A DNA stretch of 64,000 bases from Lumbricus rubellus (Eukaryota; Annelida; Clitellata; Crassiclitellata; Lumbricidae): assembly GCA_945859605.1 (NCBI GenBank), contig OX243825.1:19673967-19737966 (forward strand), written 5' to 3'. Within the stretch, counting starts at the first letter, position 1. Each line of letters opens with the position of its first letter. Under the pieces are notes generated by a model, which was given only the letters and a program-made list of their open reading frames with translations, searched no databases and was not told where the DNA came from. Positions 21,001-48,138 of the stretch are shown in pieces. Both the position numbers and the translations under genes were made by a program.

Positions 21001-22000
21001 TAGTTGAATAGTTCCTGATCCGTGTTGTAGTATAGGCCTAAATGTATAATCCCACCCGCCCATGCATATTAAAACAACTTGAGTCATGGTGTATACATAA
21101 TACATTAAACGTCGAAATCTCTGCGTTAATTTCTCCAAGCAGATAGTCGGAAGTAAAAATCCGGAAGAGTTGGCAATTATAAAGAAATTTATATAATTAT
21201 AGCAATAAAACCTTATACGCTGCCGTAAATAACGACGTTTCTTGAGGACATTTTAAGAACGGTAGTAAACGCAACATTAATTTGGTAAAATAATCTGCTA
21301 GCTGATGTTAATTAGCTGTTATATTACACAAATATTTAAATGATTTTGTGTTGCCGCCCTCTTCTATCCGGGATTTTACTACTAGGCCTATATAGATTAC
21401 GGGAAATAGTGGGTGCGTTTTTGCCGGATTGATTACGTAGAAGAGGCTTGCTGTGCGTAGATAAAGCATATGATTGCGGGGGAAAAGGGCACGGTTTCCG
21501 TACGGACCGTACCGGGTAGCCTACTCTAGCCTGCAACCTAGTCCGACGCATGCAGGATGGCACGTGCTTTTGCAAGATATGGCTTGCTGGCACTTCCTGG
21601 GTTTCACAGCTGAATAGGGTCCACGACATGTGGTCTATAACATGAATATTCCTTGCTATTTCTATACGCTCTTTACCTCCTGTTGAAGAGCATGAGATAG
21701 CCATATGCCACAGATGCAGTGAATCGTAATTATACACTCTATACATGCAGAAATGAAGCAGTCTGATCTGAAACTGATTATTCGTTAAAGCGATATTGCG
21801 ATTTTATTATACAGGAAGGAGCCATTAAAGCAGAATTTGGATGCATGGGTGACGATTACACAGTTGCCTAATGTATCATGTGTCATGTATTAGGCAGTGC
21901 AGGGAGGAAGACCAAACGAACGAGGAGGAGGAGGAGGAGGAGGAGGGATGGAGGAGGAGAAGCAGATGAGGAATGATTAAGTTAATGAATAGCTGAATAA
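18040..22000. other. Intergenic stretch, no gene supported
   Basis: Contains SINE/LINE-type tails (for example gggagcgcctctgattgg...gaggcgctatataaa at about 20545-20585), a G14 run at 20056 and the dispersed repeat at 19126. No exon chain with matching phases was found on either strand. Confidence 0.4.
19126..19540. repeat. Diverged dispersed repeat (pair with 28240-28545)
   Basis: Shares gggcccgg near the start, ttgcagagaaaattaa..., gaataaaat and taagccttaaga(c/t)agttt with the second copy, and ends near gaatctctct-like sequence. It has no open reading frame. Confidence 0.5.
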
Positions 22001-22237
22001 TAATTAATTGCATGATGAAATCGTCCGAAGAGGAAGTGACCTCCCCACAGGACATTACTTTCGTAATATGGCAGCAATTTTGCAAAAATAACGGGAACGG
22101 GGGACTCGACTATTACGGACTGGAGCCCATTACACTAATACACATAACATTATGCATACATAGATACATACATGCCTGCATAGTACTTACATGCACGCAC
22201 GCATACATACATGCATACATACATGCATACACTCATG

Positions 22238-22555
22238 CATACACTCATACATACATACATACATACATACATACATACATACATACATACATACATACAT
22301 ACATACATACATACATACATACATACATACATACATACATACATACATACATACATACATACATACATACATACATACATACATACATACATACATACAT
22401 ACATACATACATACATACATACATACATACATACATACATACATACATACATACATACATACATACATACATACATACATACATACATACATACATACAT
22501 ACATACATACATACATACATACATACATACATACATACATACATACATACATACT
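22238..22555. repeat. (ACAT)n microsatellite, more than 300 bp
   Basis: Essentially uninterrupted tetramer array, flanked by degenerate catacatg sequence. Confidence 0.97.
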
Positions 22556-23150
22556 TACCTGAATACATACTTACGTAACACATACATTCATAATTCATAC
22601 ATTCATACATACATAATTTGCGTACATTGCATGCACACATAAATGCGTGCGTACAGAGGCCTACATACATGTACACTTGCCAACTCAGAGGTTAGCTCAG
22701 TCTTCCTTTCGGCAGATTGCGTTGGTAAAAGAAGCAATAGGGCAATATGGACGTCTTGCATGGCTGCCAAAACAGTTATATTTAACTCCTGTAATAACTT
22801 TGGATCATCCGTTCATACTACGAATTGTAATCACACTGATATGCGTCAGTTTGAAATTAATCAAAGATTAAAATTATTTATATTTTCAACATTCAACAGA
22901 CAAGTTCTACTCTTTCGTTGTATATCTAATCTACGCTTGAATTCCCATCTCTTTTGTTCTTACGCTCTGCAAGCGCTTATTTACGGAAGTGGAAGGGTTA
23001 AAACCCGCCTTGATGACTTCATCAAACCTTCATGAACAGACTTAGATGAGGCGGCTGTACTTACATTCGGATGTTCTTACAACTGAAGCTTTATTGCAAG
23101 AGGCTGCGCATGCGCATGCGCATGGGCAACGAACATCTTGTTCTCCGTAA

Positions 23151-23440
23151 CCTCTTTTTTGTATTGTATTGTATCTGACCATTTATAAAGCGCCTCTCGC
23201 AGCAAGAGTCTTTCAGAAGCGCTCCCAGTGCATTCAACCCCGAGAAAAAGGCAAGTTTTCAGACGAGAGAAAGACGAGGATACACTTCCAGAGAGGATGA
23301 CAGAGCGAACTGATGGGGAAGCCCATTCCATAGGGAGGGACCAATGCACTGCAGAGAGATCCATGATATAACTTTCGGCAAAGAGGTCAAAATTTCACCC
23401 TCCCAAATAGAAGACTCGATGAATTTTATCCAAGAAGATG
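23151..23440 (-). mobile_element. LINE 3' end (CR1/L2-like)
   Basis: The minus-strand frame reads SLPMEWASPSVRS... SGSVSSSFSRLKTCLF, the degraded LWNGLPPSVR...FK..LKT.LF tail of LINE pol. It is followed by the AGCGCTTCT/AGAGGCGCTTTATAAAT hairpin and a TGTAT pentamer tail (plus strand 23155-23175). Confidence 0.7.
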
Positions 23441-24167
23441 TCATTGAAAAGTAGGCTACTAACGAACTCAGCCGTACATGTAAGTACTAAGTAGCTATAC
23501 CGTCGATTGCGACACATTGGGTTGATGTTGGCTTACACCTACAATGTACATGTATAAGTAAACCGTTTTTCCTGTTTTTTTGGGAAATAAACGAATGTAG
23601 TGGACCTCTACATGTACATACATTTATCTAATTATTGAAACGAACTCAAAACCTTTGCAAGTTCGGCCATCATCCGTCTCCCACTGGTCACTCCGCAGAG
23701 GAAGTCTGACCTCTCCCCCCGTTAACTCTTCCATTCTGAAAAGCATACGTTGGTCTATAGTACCACTTAATTCACTCCACTAACAATGCTTTGTAATGGC
23801 GTTGATAATTATCGGAGGGTTTATAATTATGCCATTACCAATAATTAATTTACTGTAATTAGCCTATTCAGATAAAAATGTAGGCAAAAGTGATTCACTG
23901 CCACTTCAAATCCAATCGTATAATTGCAAATTCAAAACATCAAAGCTCCATTCGAAGGCCAAGCTCAGGGCGCCTGCATGTTCACGAGCGCTGCGTCGAA
24001 TCAGAGGGGTGTCCAAAGGGTCAGATGTAGGTTGGGGTCCGGTTGGTAGCGGATCATTGGTCACGAGCCAACTGTTGGTACGTGAATCAGTCAAATGCGA
24101 AGTTGTGAATGTGGCCTACAATCATGTGGGCCCGGGCGTGTACGCTGCAGATGCATGAGTCTGCGCC

Positions 24168-24247
24168 TATATAATAATGTTCTTTCGTGAGCGGTTGAAG
24201 CCAGAACTCACGGAGAGTGTGGCCTAATAGAACCGAGCTGCATCAAG
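24168..24247 (+). promoter_or_regulatory. Candidate TATA box and 5' leader exon
   Basis: TATATAATAATG at 24168 is followed about 80 nt later by a good donor, CATCAAG|GTTAGTG (after 24247). It could be the first, non-coding exon of the TNF ligand gene, which has an acceptor (TTTCATTTCAG, 29294) before its ATG. The link is unproven. Confidence 0.3.
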
Positions 24248-24649
24248 GTTAGTGATCCTTCTCTTCTGCGCAGGCTCACATGCATCGTTTTCTGTATGTA
24301 GGCCGACTCTGCTTGGTCGTAGGCGCTCATATAATTATAATTATAGCACCGAGCACTTGCAATGGTATGTTCGCGATTATTTCTGCCGATGCCGTCCTAT
24401 CCGTTCGTTAGACGAATCTTGTACCGAACGTAACCTGTCTTATTAGATCCGTGTAAAGCCACGAATGCTCTGTTTTTAATAATTAAGACTCACAGCTCTA
24501 GTGTATGGAATTATCCAATAAATCGTGTCTCGACCATACTTTGCCAACGAATTAAAACTTTCGAAGGCAATTTCAAGCAGTGTCTTTGCTTTTATAGTAG
24601 CTCATACTCTAGTCACAGTGTAGAGCGCTATGGGCGCCTCGACAAACAT

Positions 24650-24732
24650 ACATGCATACATACATACATACATACATACATACATACATACATACATACA
24701 TACATACATACATACATACATACATACATACA

Positions 24733-24763
<31 letters not shown>
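24650..24763. repeat. (ACAT)n microsatellite
   Basis: About 28 copies, perfect. Confidence 0.95.
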
Positions 24764-24764
<1 letters not shown>

Positions 24765-26030
24765 GTTGCATACATAAATACATACATGCACGGGTACGTT
24801 CGTACACTACACATATACAATTATACATGCATACTCAGGTGGATGCATAGGCCTATAATATATCTAGAGATATAAATAGTCCTGCTCTTGATGTGACCCA
24901 TCTTATTATCTCTTCAATTTTCGTCTCATCGTTCACAGCATCATCGTCACCAGCAGCAGCAGCTCTCAATAATTGCACAAATTACATGAATTTTTTGCTT
25001 TGATAAAATAATAGTCATACTACTATGGGCGTCGGTGGGGGAAGGTAGGAAGCATTTGCTCCCATTGCGCATAATTATGATGAGAAATATTTGTTTCGAT
25101 TTTTAACTTTTATAGACTACAGTCAGGATGACGAGAAAATTAGAACCTAAAAAACATTACCGGTACAATTTTTCAGTAGTTTTGCTTTTGAAATAGACGG
25201 TCTATGTAATTATTATACACAGGTCTATCCATTAATCAATCAACCAATCATTTATTTTGAAACAAATTTTTTTTACAGTTATACAGTTGCAAATGATGCA
25301 GATAGGTCCTATAGCTGAATCTGTGGTCCCAGTACTCTAACAACAGCCCTCCCCACCGATATCATGTCACATTCTTCCAAAGTGCATGTTGTCGACTGTT
25401 TGAATCAGCGCCAGAAACCCCAATCGCATTTATGGGAATGAATGACGAAACGCAATTTTTACGATTTTTACCTCTCCACTAGTCACGCGTCAACACAATT
25501 ATAGTCATATGATATCTAACACGGGACAATCACACATCGTCAAAAAATAACGTGTGACGCCTCTCACCCCTAGATGCATGCCGTCATTTAAATACGGTCC
25601 CTAGGGTTGCTTGTTGCTCTCGCCATGCGCCCTCGTTAGATCAGGTGCCAACAATTTGAAACTTGACTCACATACAAAATCCTTGCGGATGCCCAGAAAT
25701 AATAGTCTAGGTCCTACTGTACCAAACTCGAACTGACCCAGTGGCCTAACTAATTGTTAATAATTGTCAGCACTTTATTGCTGTCTATTAAGAACGGTAC
25801 AACGCAATATGGGACTCACAGAGTCACGCGGTAATTGGGTTAGGGTATACCCTCATCACATCCTGGCACTGCACGCGCAATGCCATTTTTAGAAACAGGG
25901 TTTCTGAAGGGATGCAGCATATCTAACCACCGATGCATTCTGCGGCGCATCTATTATAGTAGGCCTACAGTGGCATAGGCTACGGTTTGTAAGATTTAAC
26001 TGCATTTACACCATAGATTATGCGTAGTGG

Positions 26031-26177
26031 CAGTATGAGAATTGTAGAAAAATAACTGGGGGAGGGTCATACTTTTGACGGGGATGTGTAAACAGTGTAA
26101 TGAGGATTTTACCATGGTGTCTTAAGAAAGACAAGGAGGTTGAACCCCTACAACCCCTCCCGACAATTCTCACCCTG
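26031..26177. mobile_element. hAT-type MITE, family 3, with a perfect 8-bp TSD
   Basis: Termini CAGTATGAGAATTGT and ACAATTCTCACCCTG are inverted; cgtagtgg flanks both ends (26023-26030, 26178-26185). The second copy is at 46505-46640. Confidence 0.88.
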
Positions 26178-26317
26178 CGTAGTGGTTTCTGTGGTGCATT
26201 TACACTGGATGATTGTAAGAGTCCGCTTTAAAGCATATGAATTATTATGACGGTCGTTCAGACTATAGACTATCGCATCCCAAATTAGTTATGCTATAAA
26301 AATAATCTCAATATTAC

Positions 26318-26620
26318 ACGTAATGTAATGTAATGTAATGTAATGTAATGTAATGTAATGACAACAATTTCTATGGCGCCATAACACAGACACTATTGTT
26401 AAAAATACGCCTCGACGAAGACAAGCAGTCAAGCACAGTAGCACACATTCAGAGACAAGACTTAGTGTTTTATCTTTCTTAAGACAAACTCTATAGAGGA
26501 AGCCACATACGGCGCCAACTGAACCCCACCTGTCTCGTAGGCCTATATGTATATGGCCAGGACAGCATTGCACCGATTTTCTGGCAGGACTAGGCCTATA
26601 TTTTAAAAGCGTATACATTA
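26318..26620. repeat. Retroposon with (TAATG)n tail and GGCGCC motif
   Basis: A pentamer run gtaatgtaatg is followed by acaacaatttctatggcgcc. A similar gacaatttatatggcgccgtaac occurs at 12672. This is probably a short retroposon on the minus strand. Confidence 0.45.
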
Positions 26621-27304
26621 TTTCAAGGTTATCTGATTCAGAATCATGACACTACTTAGAACCAGACCTACATGTATATGGAAGTTTCCGGAAAATAACG
26701 GATCAGACTGCGGACAAACTGAATAGTCCTTTTCTATGAATAGCCTAGTACAAGTATATGTCCCAAAATGCAGTCCCATGTACCAAAGAAATGGACTTCA
26801 ATAGCGCACGTCACCAGAATGAAATGTAAGAATAGTCCTATGTCTATTGTTCGCTTATACGTGTACAATAGGCAGACGCAAAAGTGGGTGAGGCATGGTT
26901 AAGTTCTGCTTTGCTAAGGGGCCAGTTTGATGCAAATAATATATTCGTTTTATTGACAGTCACAGTGGATAGATGTACATTCATACAAATGGTGCAAACA
27001 TGCATAGGCTTCACTACATAATAGGAAAAATACTACGACATAGTTAACCAGTCCGAGGCCCGAGGACTGTGTGAAGGAATAGGAGGAGGAGAAGGAGGAG
27101 GACGAGGAGGAGGAGGAGGACGAGGAGGAGGAGGACGGTACTAATCATATCTGATATGTATATTGTATATGACAGTGTCATTGTAGACAGCAAGTCATAG
27201 CCTAGTTGACACGGGAGTATATAAGTGATTTACTACAGGTGAACGCTGGCGTTGCGCTGATTAACTTGTTGGTTTGGATGACAGTTCACAGAGTATATTA
27301 AATC

Positions 27305-27469
27305 ATGGATCTACAACTCTACATGCACCAGCGCATTTTCTTAATCACGTGGTTAGTCATTGGTGATTTCAGAGATTCCCCGTATAAGGTCGATGCAAGC
27401 CAATTAATCAGGACCGACCATCCGGGAACACCTGCTGTCGAAGCCACGTGTAGGTTATTGCCTTATAAG
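27305..27469 (+). CDS. Candidate signal-peptide exon (tentative)
   Basis: TATATAAG at 27218 lies 87 nt upstream of an ATG at 27305. The frame begins MDLQLYMHQRIFLITWLVIG, a possible secretory signal, and stays open to a CCTTATAAG|GTAAAT donor after 27469 (55 codons, phase 0). No family is recognised and no second exon was found. It may be fortuitous. Confidence 0.22.
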
Positions 27470-28239
27470 GTAAATAAAACTGTTTTATTAATCACTCAAG
27501 TCTTTTGATGTAGCGGCGGCTGGGCTTGGAGCGCTCCTGAGTAGTTTTTTAAGTGCTGTTCTATATAAGTCCATAGAATTAATGAATGTACATGTAGGCC
27601 TATGTATGAATGGATCACACGATTGAATTCACGAAACCATGAGAGCTATTGATCTAATGCTGGGTGTCAAAACACCAAAATATGATTGCACAGGCCTACA
27701 CATGCTGGCTAAGGGCATGGAAGTCTAGCTGTATAGACTTTGCTATCATATAAAATTATGTTATTTTTGAACATCCTCCAATACATCATATGCAAAAATT
27801 AATGCCATAATATTATATAGTGCATGCGTATAATTTTTAACGATGACATAATCGTGAAGCAGTGTTGTCATAAACAGTTCAAAACCATTTATCCCGTGTA
27901 AGCCTACTTTCATTTTGCACACTGTTACTTCCTTTTTTGGATACAAGATGACAAGATGACCGGTTCATTAATAACACGATATTACAAGCATACATGTATG
28001 TGGTTATCCGCGTAGGCTGCAAGTTATCATACATGTAACTCGTGCCCTTAAACCGCTATAATTATGTGAACAACTAACATCCTCCTTTTTTGCTATGCTT
28101 ATAACCATTCCCCTCGAAACACGAAGGAAACGGGAAGTGGTTGTAAGCTAACTATGCTTAAGGGTTGGTGGAGTAGCCTACGTTGCCCATTGTTGTATTA
28201 TATAAGCTTACCAAACGTGTAAGCCTATTATATGGTTAC

Positions 28240-28545
28240 CAATAGGGGAGGTCAGGGGCAATTGCCGATGGGCCCGGCGACTTTTAGAGTCTCGGGCTAG
28301 GCAGTTATACAGAAAAGTGTATGCTCATCTATGCCTTTACGATATAGTTTTGCAGAGGAAATCAACTAAGCTTACGGTCAGTTTAAGCTTAAAATTAACA
28401 AGTGAATAAAATCATATCGTATAGGTCTGCACTTTTATCACTTTAAGTTGCTTCTAAAAGTTTGTTTCTATTTAAGCCTTAAGATAGTTTCAAGGGCCGT
28501 GACTGCTATGTATGCTTAGGGATCCGGAATCTCTCTCATCGGCCT
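28240..28545. repeat. Second copy of the 19126 dispersed repeat
   Basis: See 19126-19540. The copies share gggcccgg, tgcagaggaaat and taagccttaaga segments and are well diverged. Confidence 0.45.
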
Positions 28546-28979
28546 TACACACTTAATCCACTAAATATTTATTGCACTCAATATTTCAAAGGCAGGTTCA
28601 ACTTCGTTCAAGCATACCTGAAAAGCAATTTCCGAAGGAGACTTTAGAATAGAAAGGGCTAGGTGCAGAGCTGAATAACCGCAGAAGATGTCCTATATAT
28701 GGTATATACGCGCATTGTGTGATTAATAACATATACGCACATTGGCCTACATGGCCTACCATGTTATAACCACGGCGTCAAGCGAGCGCAAAGAACGTTG
28801 GACTTCCTCAAACGGTCAATGTTTTTAAAATTATCTTTTAATTGAGGAGCGTGCAATGCTAGAAACGGTTATTCCCTCCGATCGTGAGTGCTTGCGCTAA
28901 GCAAATATTCAGCAACCAACTTGTGCATACATGAATACAAGCATACACAAGTACATTACATGCATACATGCATGCATGA

Positions 28980-29244
28980 TGCATACATACATACATACAT
29001 GCATGCATGATGCATACATACATACATACATACATACATACATACATACATACATACATACATACATACATACATACATACATACATACATACATACATA
29101 CATACATACATACATACATACATACATACATACATACATACATACATACATACATACATACATACATACATACATACATACATACATACATACATACATA
29201 CATACATACATACATACATACATACATACATACATACATACATA
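28980..29244. repeat. (ACAT)n microsatellite just upstream of the TNF ligand coding start
   Basis: About 60 copies; it ends about 110 bp before the ATG at 29356. Confidence 0.95.
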
Positions 29245-29355
29245 AGTGTATGTATATAATAATTATGCTAATGAAGCTGCCATTTTCATTTCAGCAGAAT
29301 AACCTGATTAGTTTTCCAAAATCGAAAGCAATCCGATCCGTTCCAAGAAAGATCG

Positions 29356-43912
<14,557 letters not shown>

Positions 43913-44004
43913 AGACAAAAGCCCCTTAGGAATATTAATTAATTTTGAATCAACTTTTATATGGTCATGTCTTCGTTGATGTTGTACAAGTTTTTTACTG
44001 TGGA

Positions 44005-44010
44005 AATAAA
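44005..44010 (+). terminator. Polyadenylation signal of the TNF ligand gene
   Basis: AATAAA, 93 nt after the TGA stop at 43910-43912. Confidence 0.75.
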
Positions 44011-44079
44011 TTAATATCGATGAGCTTTTTCTCAATATACTATGATGTTCAGTATCAATAGACATCTAAGTTATTGTGT

Positions 44080-44460
44080 TCATTCATTCATTAATTCATT
44101 CATTCATTAATTCATTCATTCCTTTATAATATTCATTCATTCATTCATTTATAATATTCATTCAGGAATTTAGACATTCACCCATTCAGACATTGATTCA
44201 TTCGTTCATTCAGTCGTTTAGTCGTCTATTCGTCAATTCATTATTTTGTTCAGACATTCTGGCATTCATTTAAGCATTCATTTATTCAGACATTCAGACA
44301 TTCATTTAAACATTTATTTAGTCAGACATTTAGGCATTCATTTAAACATTCATTTATTCGGACATTTAGGCATTCAATCAGACATTTGGTCATCCATTTA
44401 AACATTCATTCATTCATAATTCATTCATTCATTCGTTCGTTCGTTCGTTCGTTCGTTCAT
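44080..44460. repeat. (CATT)n degenerate tandem repeat
   Basis: About 380 bp of CATTCATT/CAGACATT/CATTTA units, ending in (GTTC)6. Confidence 0.85.
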
Positions 44461-44905
44461 TACGAGATTCCAGAAATAATTGACTCGACGATGTTTTAAA
44501 AATACTCAGCAGATTCATTGCGAAATTGTCTTATCAAAACGTGCCAGAATAATTAGTTTGTGCTGCCATCCTCAATAATTAAACTCATACTTAGAAGACG
44601 CACGCGTGTGATAATTATGGTATGGCGGCTCTCTCGTAGTAGAAATTCATTAGCCTACTACCACGGCTTTAAAACGTATACTTTGTCCTTATGAATAGTC
44701 TGTAATATATAATTAGTGTAGGCCCTGTGTATGTTTATTTGTATATATTAATTCATACACACATCCATTACGATGACTTGTTATTTTGCAACTATAGTCA
44801 ATGTTAGGCCTCTAATAAGGTGCGCTCCCGACGGAACCTCAGCTAAAAAGACAGTTTTTAAGATTGCCACAAAAGTTTCATATGGTACCCAGGGTTTTAG
44901 TCGAG

Positions 44906-44906
<1 letters not shown>

Positions 44907-44941
<35 letters not shown>
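44907..44941. repeat. (TA)n microsatellite
   Basis: Perfect dinucleotide run. Confidence 0.9.
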
Positions 44942-44942
<1 letters not shown>

Positions 44943-46504
44943 GCGGGTATACATGTGGAGTGTTTTCGCCACACAAATATTTGTGCTAGTAAACCTACAC
45001 GGGAAAAAGGCCTGCAGGCAGGCCTAGCTAGACAACTGAATATACAGTGTATGCCTAGCTATAGCGTTTGGACTACACTCACGTCTAATTTTGCCACTAC
45101 AGCCCTGGGGTGCTCTGAACATGTACGCATGCATGTAGGACTACGTATGTAGGGTGAGAATTGCCAGGGGTTGTGGGTTCAAGACCCCCAGTCTCTCTTT
45201 CGACCCATAGTAAAGTCCTCATTGCACGTTATAGTCCACATAAATCAACATCTGACCCCGCCAGTTATTTTTTTACAAATCGCATACATGTACGTATGTA
45301 CACGTATGTATGCATGAATGTATGATATGTTCTTGATTGTGTGTGTGCATGTACGTAGGCCTTTTGCGCTCGCAACCTTCTAGTTTGCACCAATATATAT
45401 ATGAGGTCGTTGGTTTGCACTGTGGCATCTCTGGTTTCGATTATGGCAAAAACAAAGACGTTACAAGCGCTATAAGCAGCCTAGCATAATATTGAGTATG
45501 GTCTACTGCACATCCAATGAAACAGACAGGCACACAGACAGACAAAGACAAAGAGACACAGAGATAGACACAGAGACACACAGAGACACAGAGACAGAGA
45601 CAGAGTCAGACATAGACAGAGACAGAGAAAGACAGAGCGAGACAGGGGGAGACAGAGACAGACATAGACGGGGGGAGAGAGAGACAGAGACAGAGACAGA
45701 GAGACACAGACAGAGAGAGAGGCAAACGTGTAAAAAGACTGACAATTCTACCTCTGTACGTGGAGCTGTATAATTGCCAATTATAAATTACTCAGTTTTT
45801 ATGTTCTGAAGGAACGGGTTAGGCCCCCTATAGGCCTAAATCAGGAAAGTCCAAAAAGTTTCTCTGGTTTGTTTTGGCACAATCCTTATCAAGTTACAGT
45901 TCGTTCGAGCACATTCAGTGTCTGGTCATAAAGCTGCATGCATTAGGTGCAGGCCTATACTGCACATGTATGGCCTAGGCCTTCTACTCCTACAAGTACT
46001 TGGCTAGCAGAAATCCAGATCGATTTGGCACACACAGGCTGACACAGCCCACGATCCCAAAAGTAATCTTAAAACTAGCAAATAATAATGTTGCCAACTG
46101 TTCCAGACGTCATTTAACTTAGTACTAGTCCCATTTCAGGACCGAACACACTGCATGCCAACTCACGTAGGTCCTACGTCATCAACAGGAAAGATAAATA
46201 CCGTTTGTTTTTAAGTCTCTACCTGGAAAGACCTCAGAAGCACGAGGCCAGATGCCAAGAAACGATTATTTGTGCTCGGTCTATCGTAAACAAGCCGCAT
46301 GCACCTTGCACGTATAGGCCTACTTAGGCCTATATGTTTCTACCGCATTCCAACGAAAGGGACATTTCAGCCTCAAACCGTAAAAAGCAGTCTTATCCTT
46401 TTAATCTCTCAACGTTTCTTGGCGAAGGATTGGTTAACAAGGTGGAATTTATATGCATGTCTAACCGTGAAACTACATAGTAATAATTATAGGCTACTCA
46501 ATAG

Positions 46505-46640
46505 CAGTGCGAGAATTGTGGAAAAACAACTGGGGTTGGACTATGATCTACTTGGAATTGGGGTGTGAAAAGCAGACTTTACTATGGGACTCTAAGAAAG
46601 ACTGGGAGTCGAAACCCCAACTCCGGCAATTCTCACTCTG
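46505..46640. mobile_element. hAT-type MITE, family 3
   Basis: Inverted termini CAGTGCGAGAATTGTGG and CCGGCAATTCTCACTCTG, homologous to 26031-26177. The 8-bp flanks (ctcaatag/ctctatta) are decayed. Confidence 0.75.
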
Positions 46641-47159
46641 CTCTATTATACATGTAGGCTCAAGTCTACTCCATAGGCCTAAGTCTACTCCACAGTCCTA
46701 AGTCTAATTACATAATATAGTGTCGCCACTTTCTGGACAATGAAGTAGACCTAATTAATATTCCTATGAATCCTATCTGGACTTGAGTTCATTGTGTCTG
46801 CCGGTGTCAGTCGAGGGATATTCTAGATCCTCTCCAGGGGATAAATTAATCTACCCACCGGATGGAATATTTCGGGTAATATAGAGGAGCATCGGGGGGA
46901 TGAACCATTCTATCGCCAGCGATTAATTACTGAAAAATGTTTGTTGTTGATGAATTTATGCTGTATAGGCTAATCAAAATTTTATAGAATTAAGTAAAAG
47001 GTCAGGATTACTAGTAATTAAACTGCTTATCAGAACTTTTGTTCCTTCTTACTTGCTCACCTACTAGATATACTTCGACATAATTGTACGATGGTAGAGT
47101 TGACAATCAATTTTGAAAGCAGTCAGAAAGACATGTAGGACACAGAAAATACAAAATAA

Positions 47160-47759
47160 TAGATTATTACTGTTGCTTTATTACAAAGTTCATCGCCCCA
47201 CACACTGTTGATCAATTGCATTAACAAAAACTGTTCAGTTTCGAACATATTGAAGAGTTTTTGTGCCAGTTCGAATCAGCGTCAGCCTCGTTGTCGATTG
47301 AGTTCAGATTGTCCTCTTGATTGTGTTCCGATGTCCCACTGTCGCACTGCGATCTGGTTCCACATCACTTGCAAGTCTCCACATCCATCACACAACACAT
47401 ACCCCTCTAATCATTTCGTCCATTCATCCCCCTTCTCATCCCACGGCTCAACAACGCACAACACATAAATAAAAAATAAATTTAAAATTAATAATAATGG
47501 GCTTGCGGGATTTTAAGCCGTGGCATCCGCGCCAGGGGCCCTCCTGCCTTTGCGAGGAGCTTACGGGGTTTTAAACCACGCCAGAGGCCCGGCAGGTACT
47601 AATACAAATAAACTACAAACACACAACAAGAACAAAAACAACACAGAGCCACACAACCGTCACTCATCACAATCCTCCTCAAGCCAATCCTCCCAGGTCA
47701 ATCCTTTCCCACAGTCATGCAGCGGTTCCTAAAGCAACGAAAATAATAATATTTGTTAT
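47160..47759. other. Unassigned stretch left of the copia element
   Basis: Holds two imperfect copies of a motif (gcttgcgggattttaagccg at about 47502 and gcttacggggttttaaacca at about 47560). No convincing exon or known element was found. Confidence 0.3.
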
Positions 47760-47955
47760 TGTTGAACTTTATAAGTGGCGCTATAGTAACGACTATATTG
47801 ACTCTGATGTTGTATAGTCGGATGTTCTTGTTCCTTAGTTCTTGACTAAGCTTCCGTGCAAGGAGGTCTAATGGCGTTTGAGTTCTGAGACATTTCTGTT
47901 ATTAATCATATTAAATCTCTTATCTATAAAGATCATCAGCTTCAATTTCTTAACA
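47760..47955 (+). repeat. Copia 5' LTR
   Basis: TG...CA ends; near-identical to 51378-51572. Confidence 0.95.
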
Positions 47956-47969
47956 GGTTATGGGCCCAG
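47956..47969 (+). other. Copia primer binding site (half-tRNA-iMet type)
   Basis: GGTTATGGGCCCAG immediately after the LTR. It is complementary to the anticodon stem-loop of initiator tRNA-Met, not to the tRNA 3' end. Confidence 0.75.
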
Positions 47970-48138
47970 GACGCCCAGTGCACAAGATGATCTCAAAGAG
48001 TAAAAGAGTTTAGGATGCGATACTTTAATAAGGAAAATCCGGTCAACTACGTGGTAAAGCGTGACATGTGACTGTTCTCTTCGTCGTGACAGAAATGCAA
48101 GAGTCAGTTGTTTATTTCTTTTCTCCGAAAGAATAAAG

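Noticed and set aside
47208..47732. Open frames left of the copia element
   Set aside because: No domain, Ser/His/Pro-rich composition, and no link to the element, whose LTR begins at 47760.
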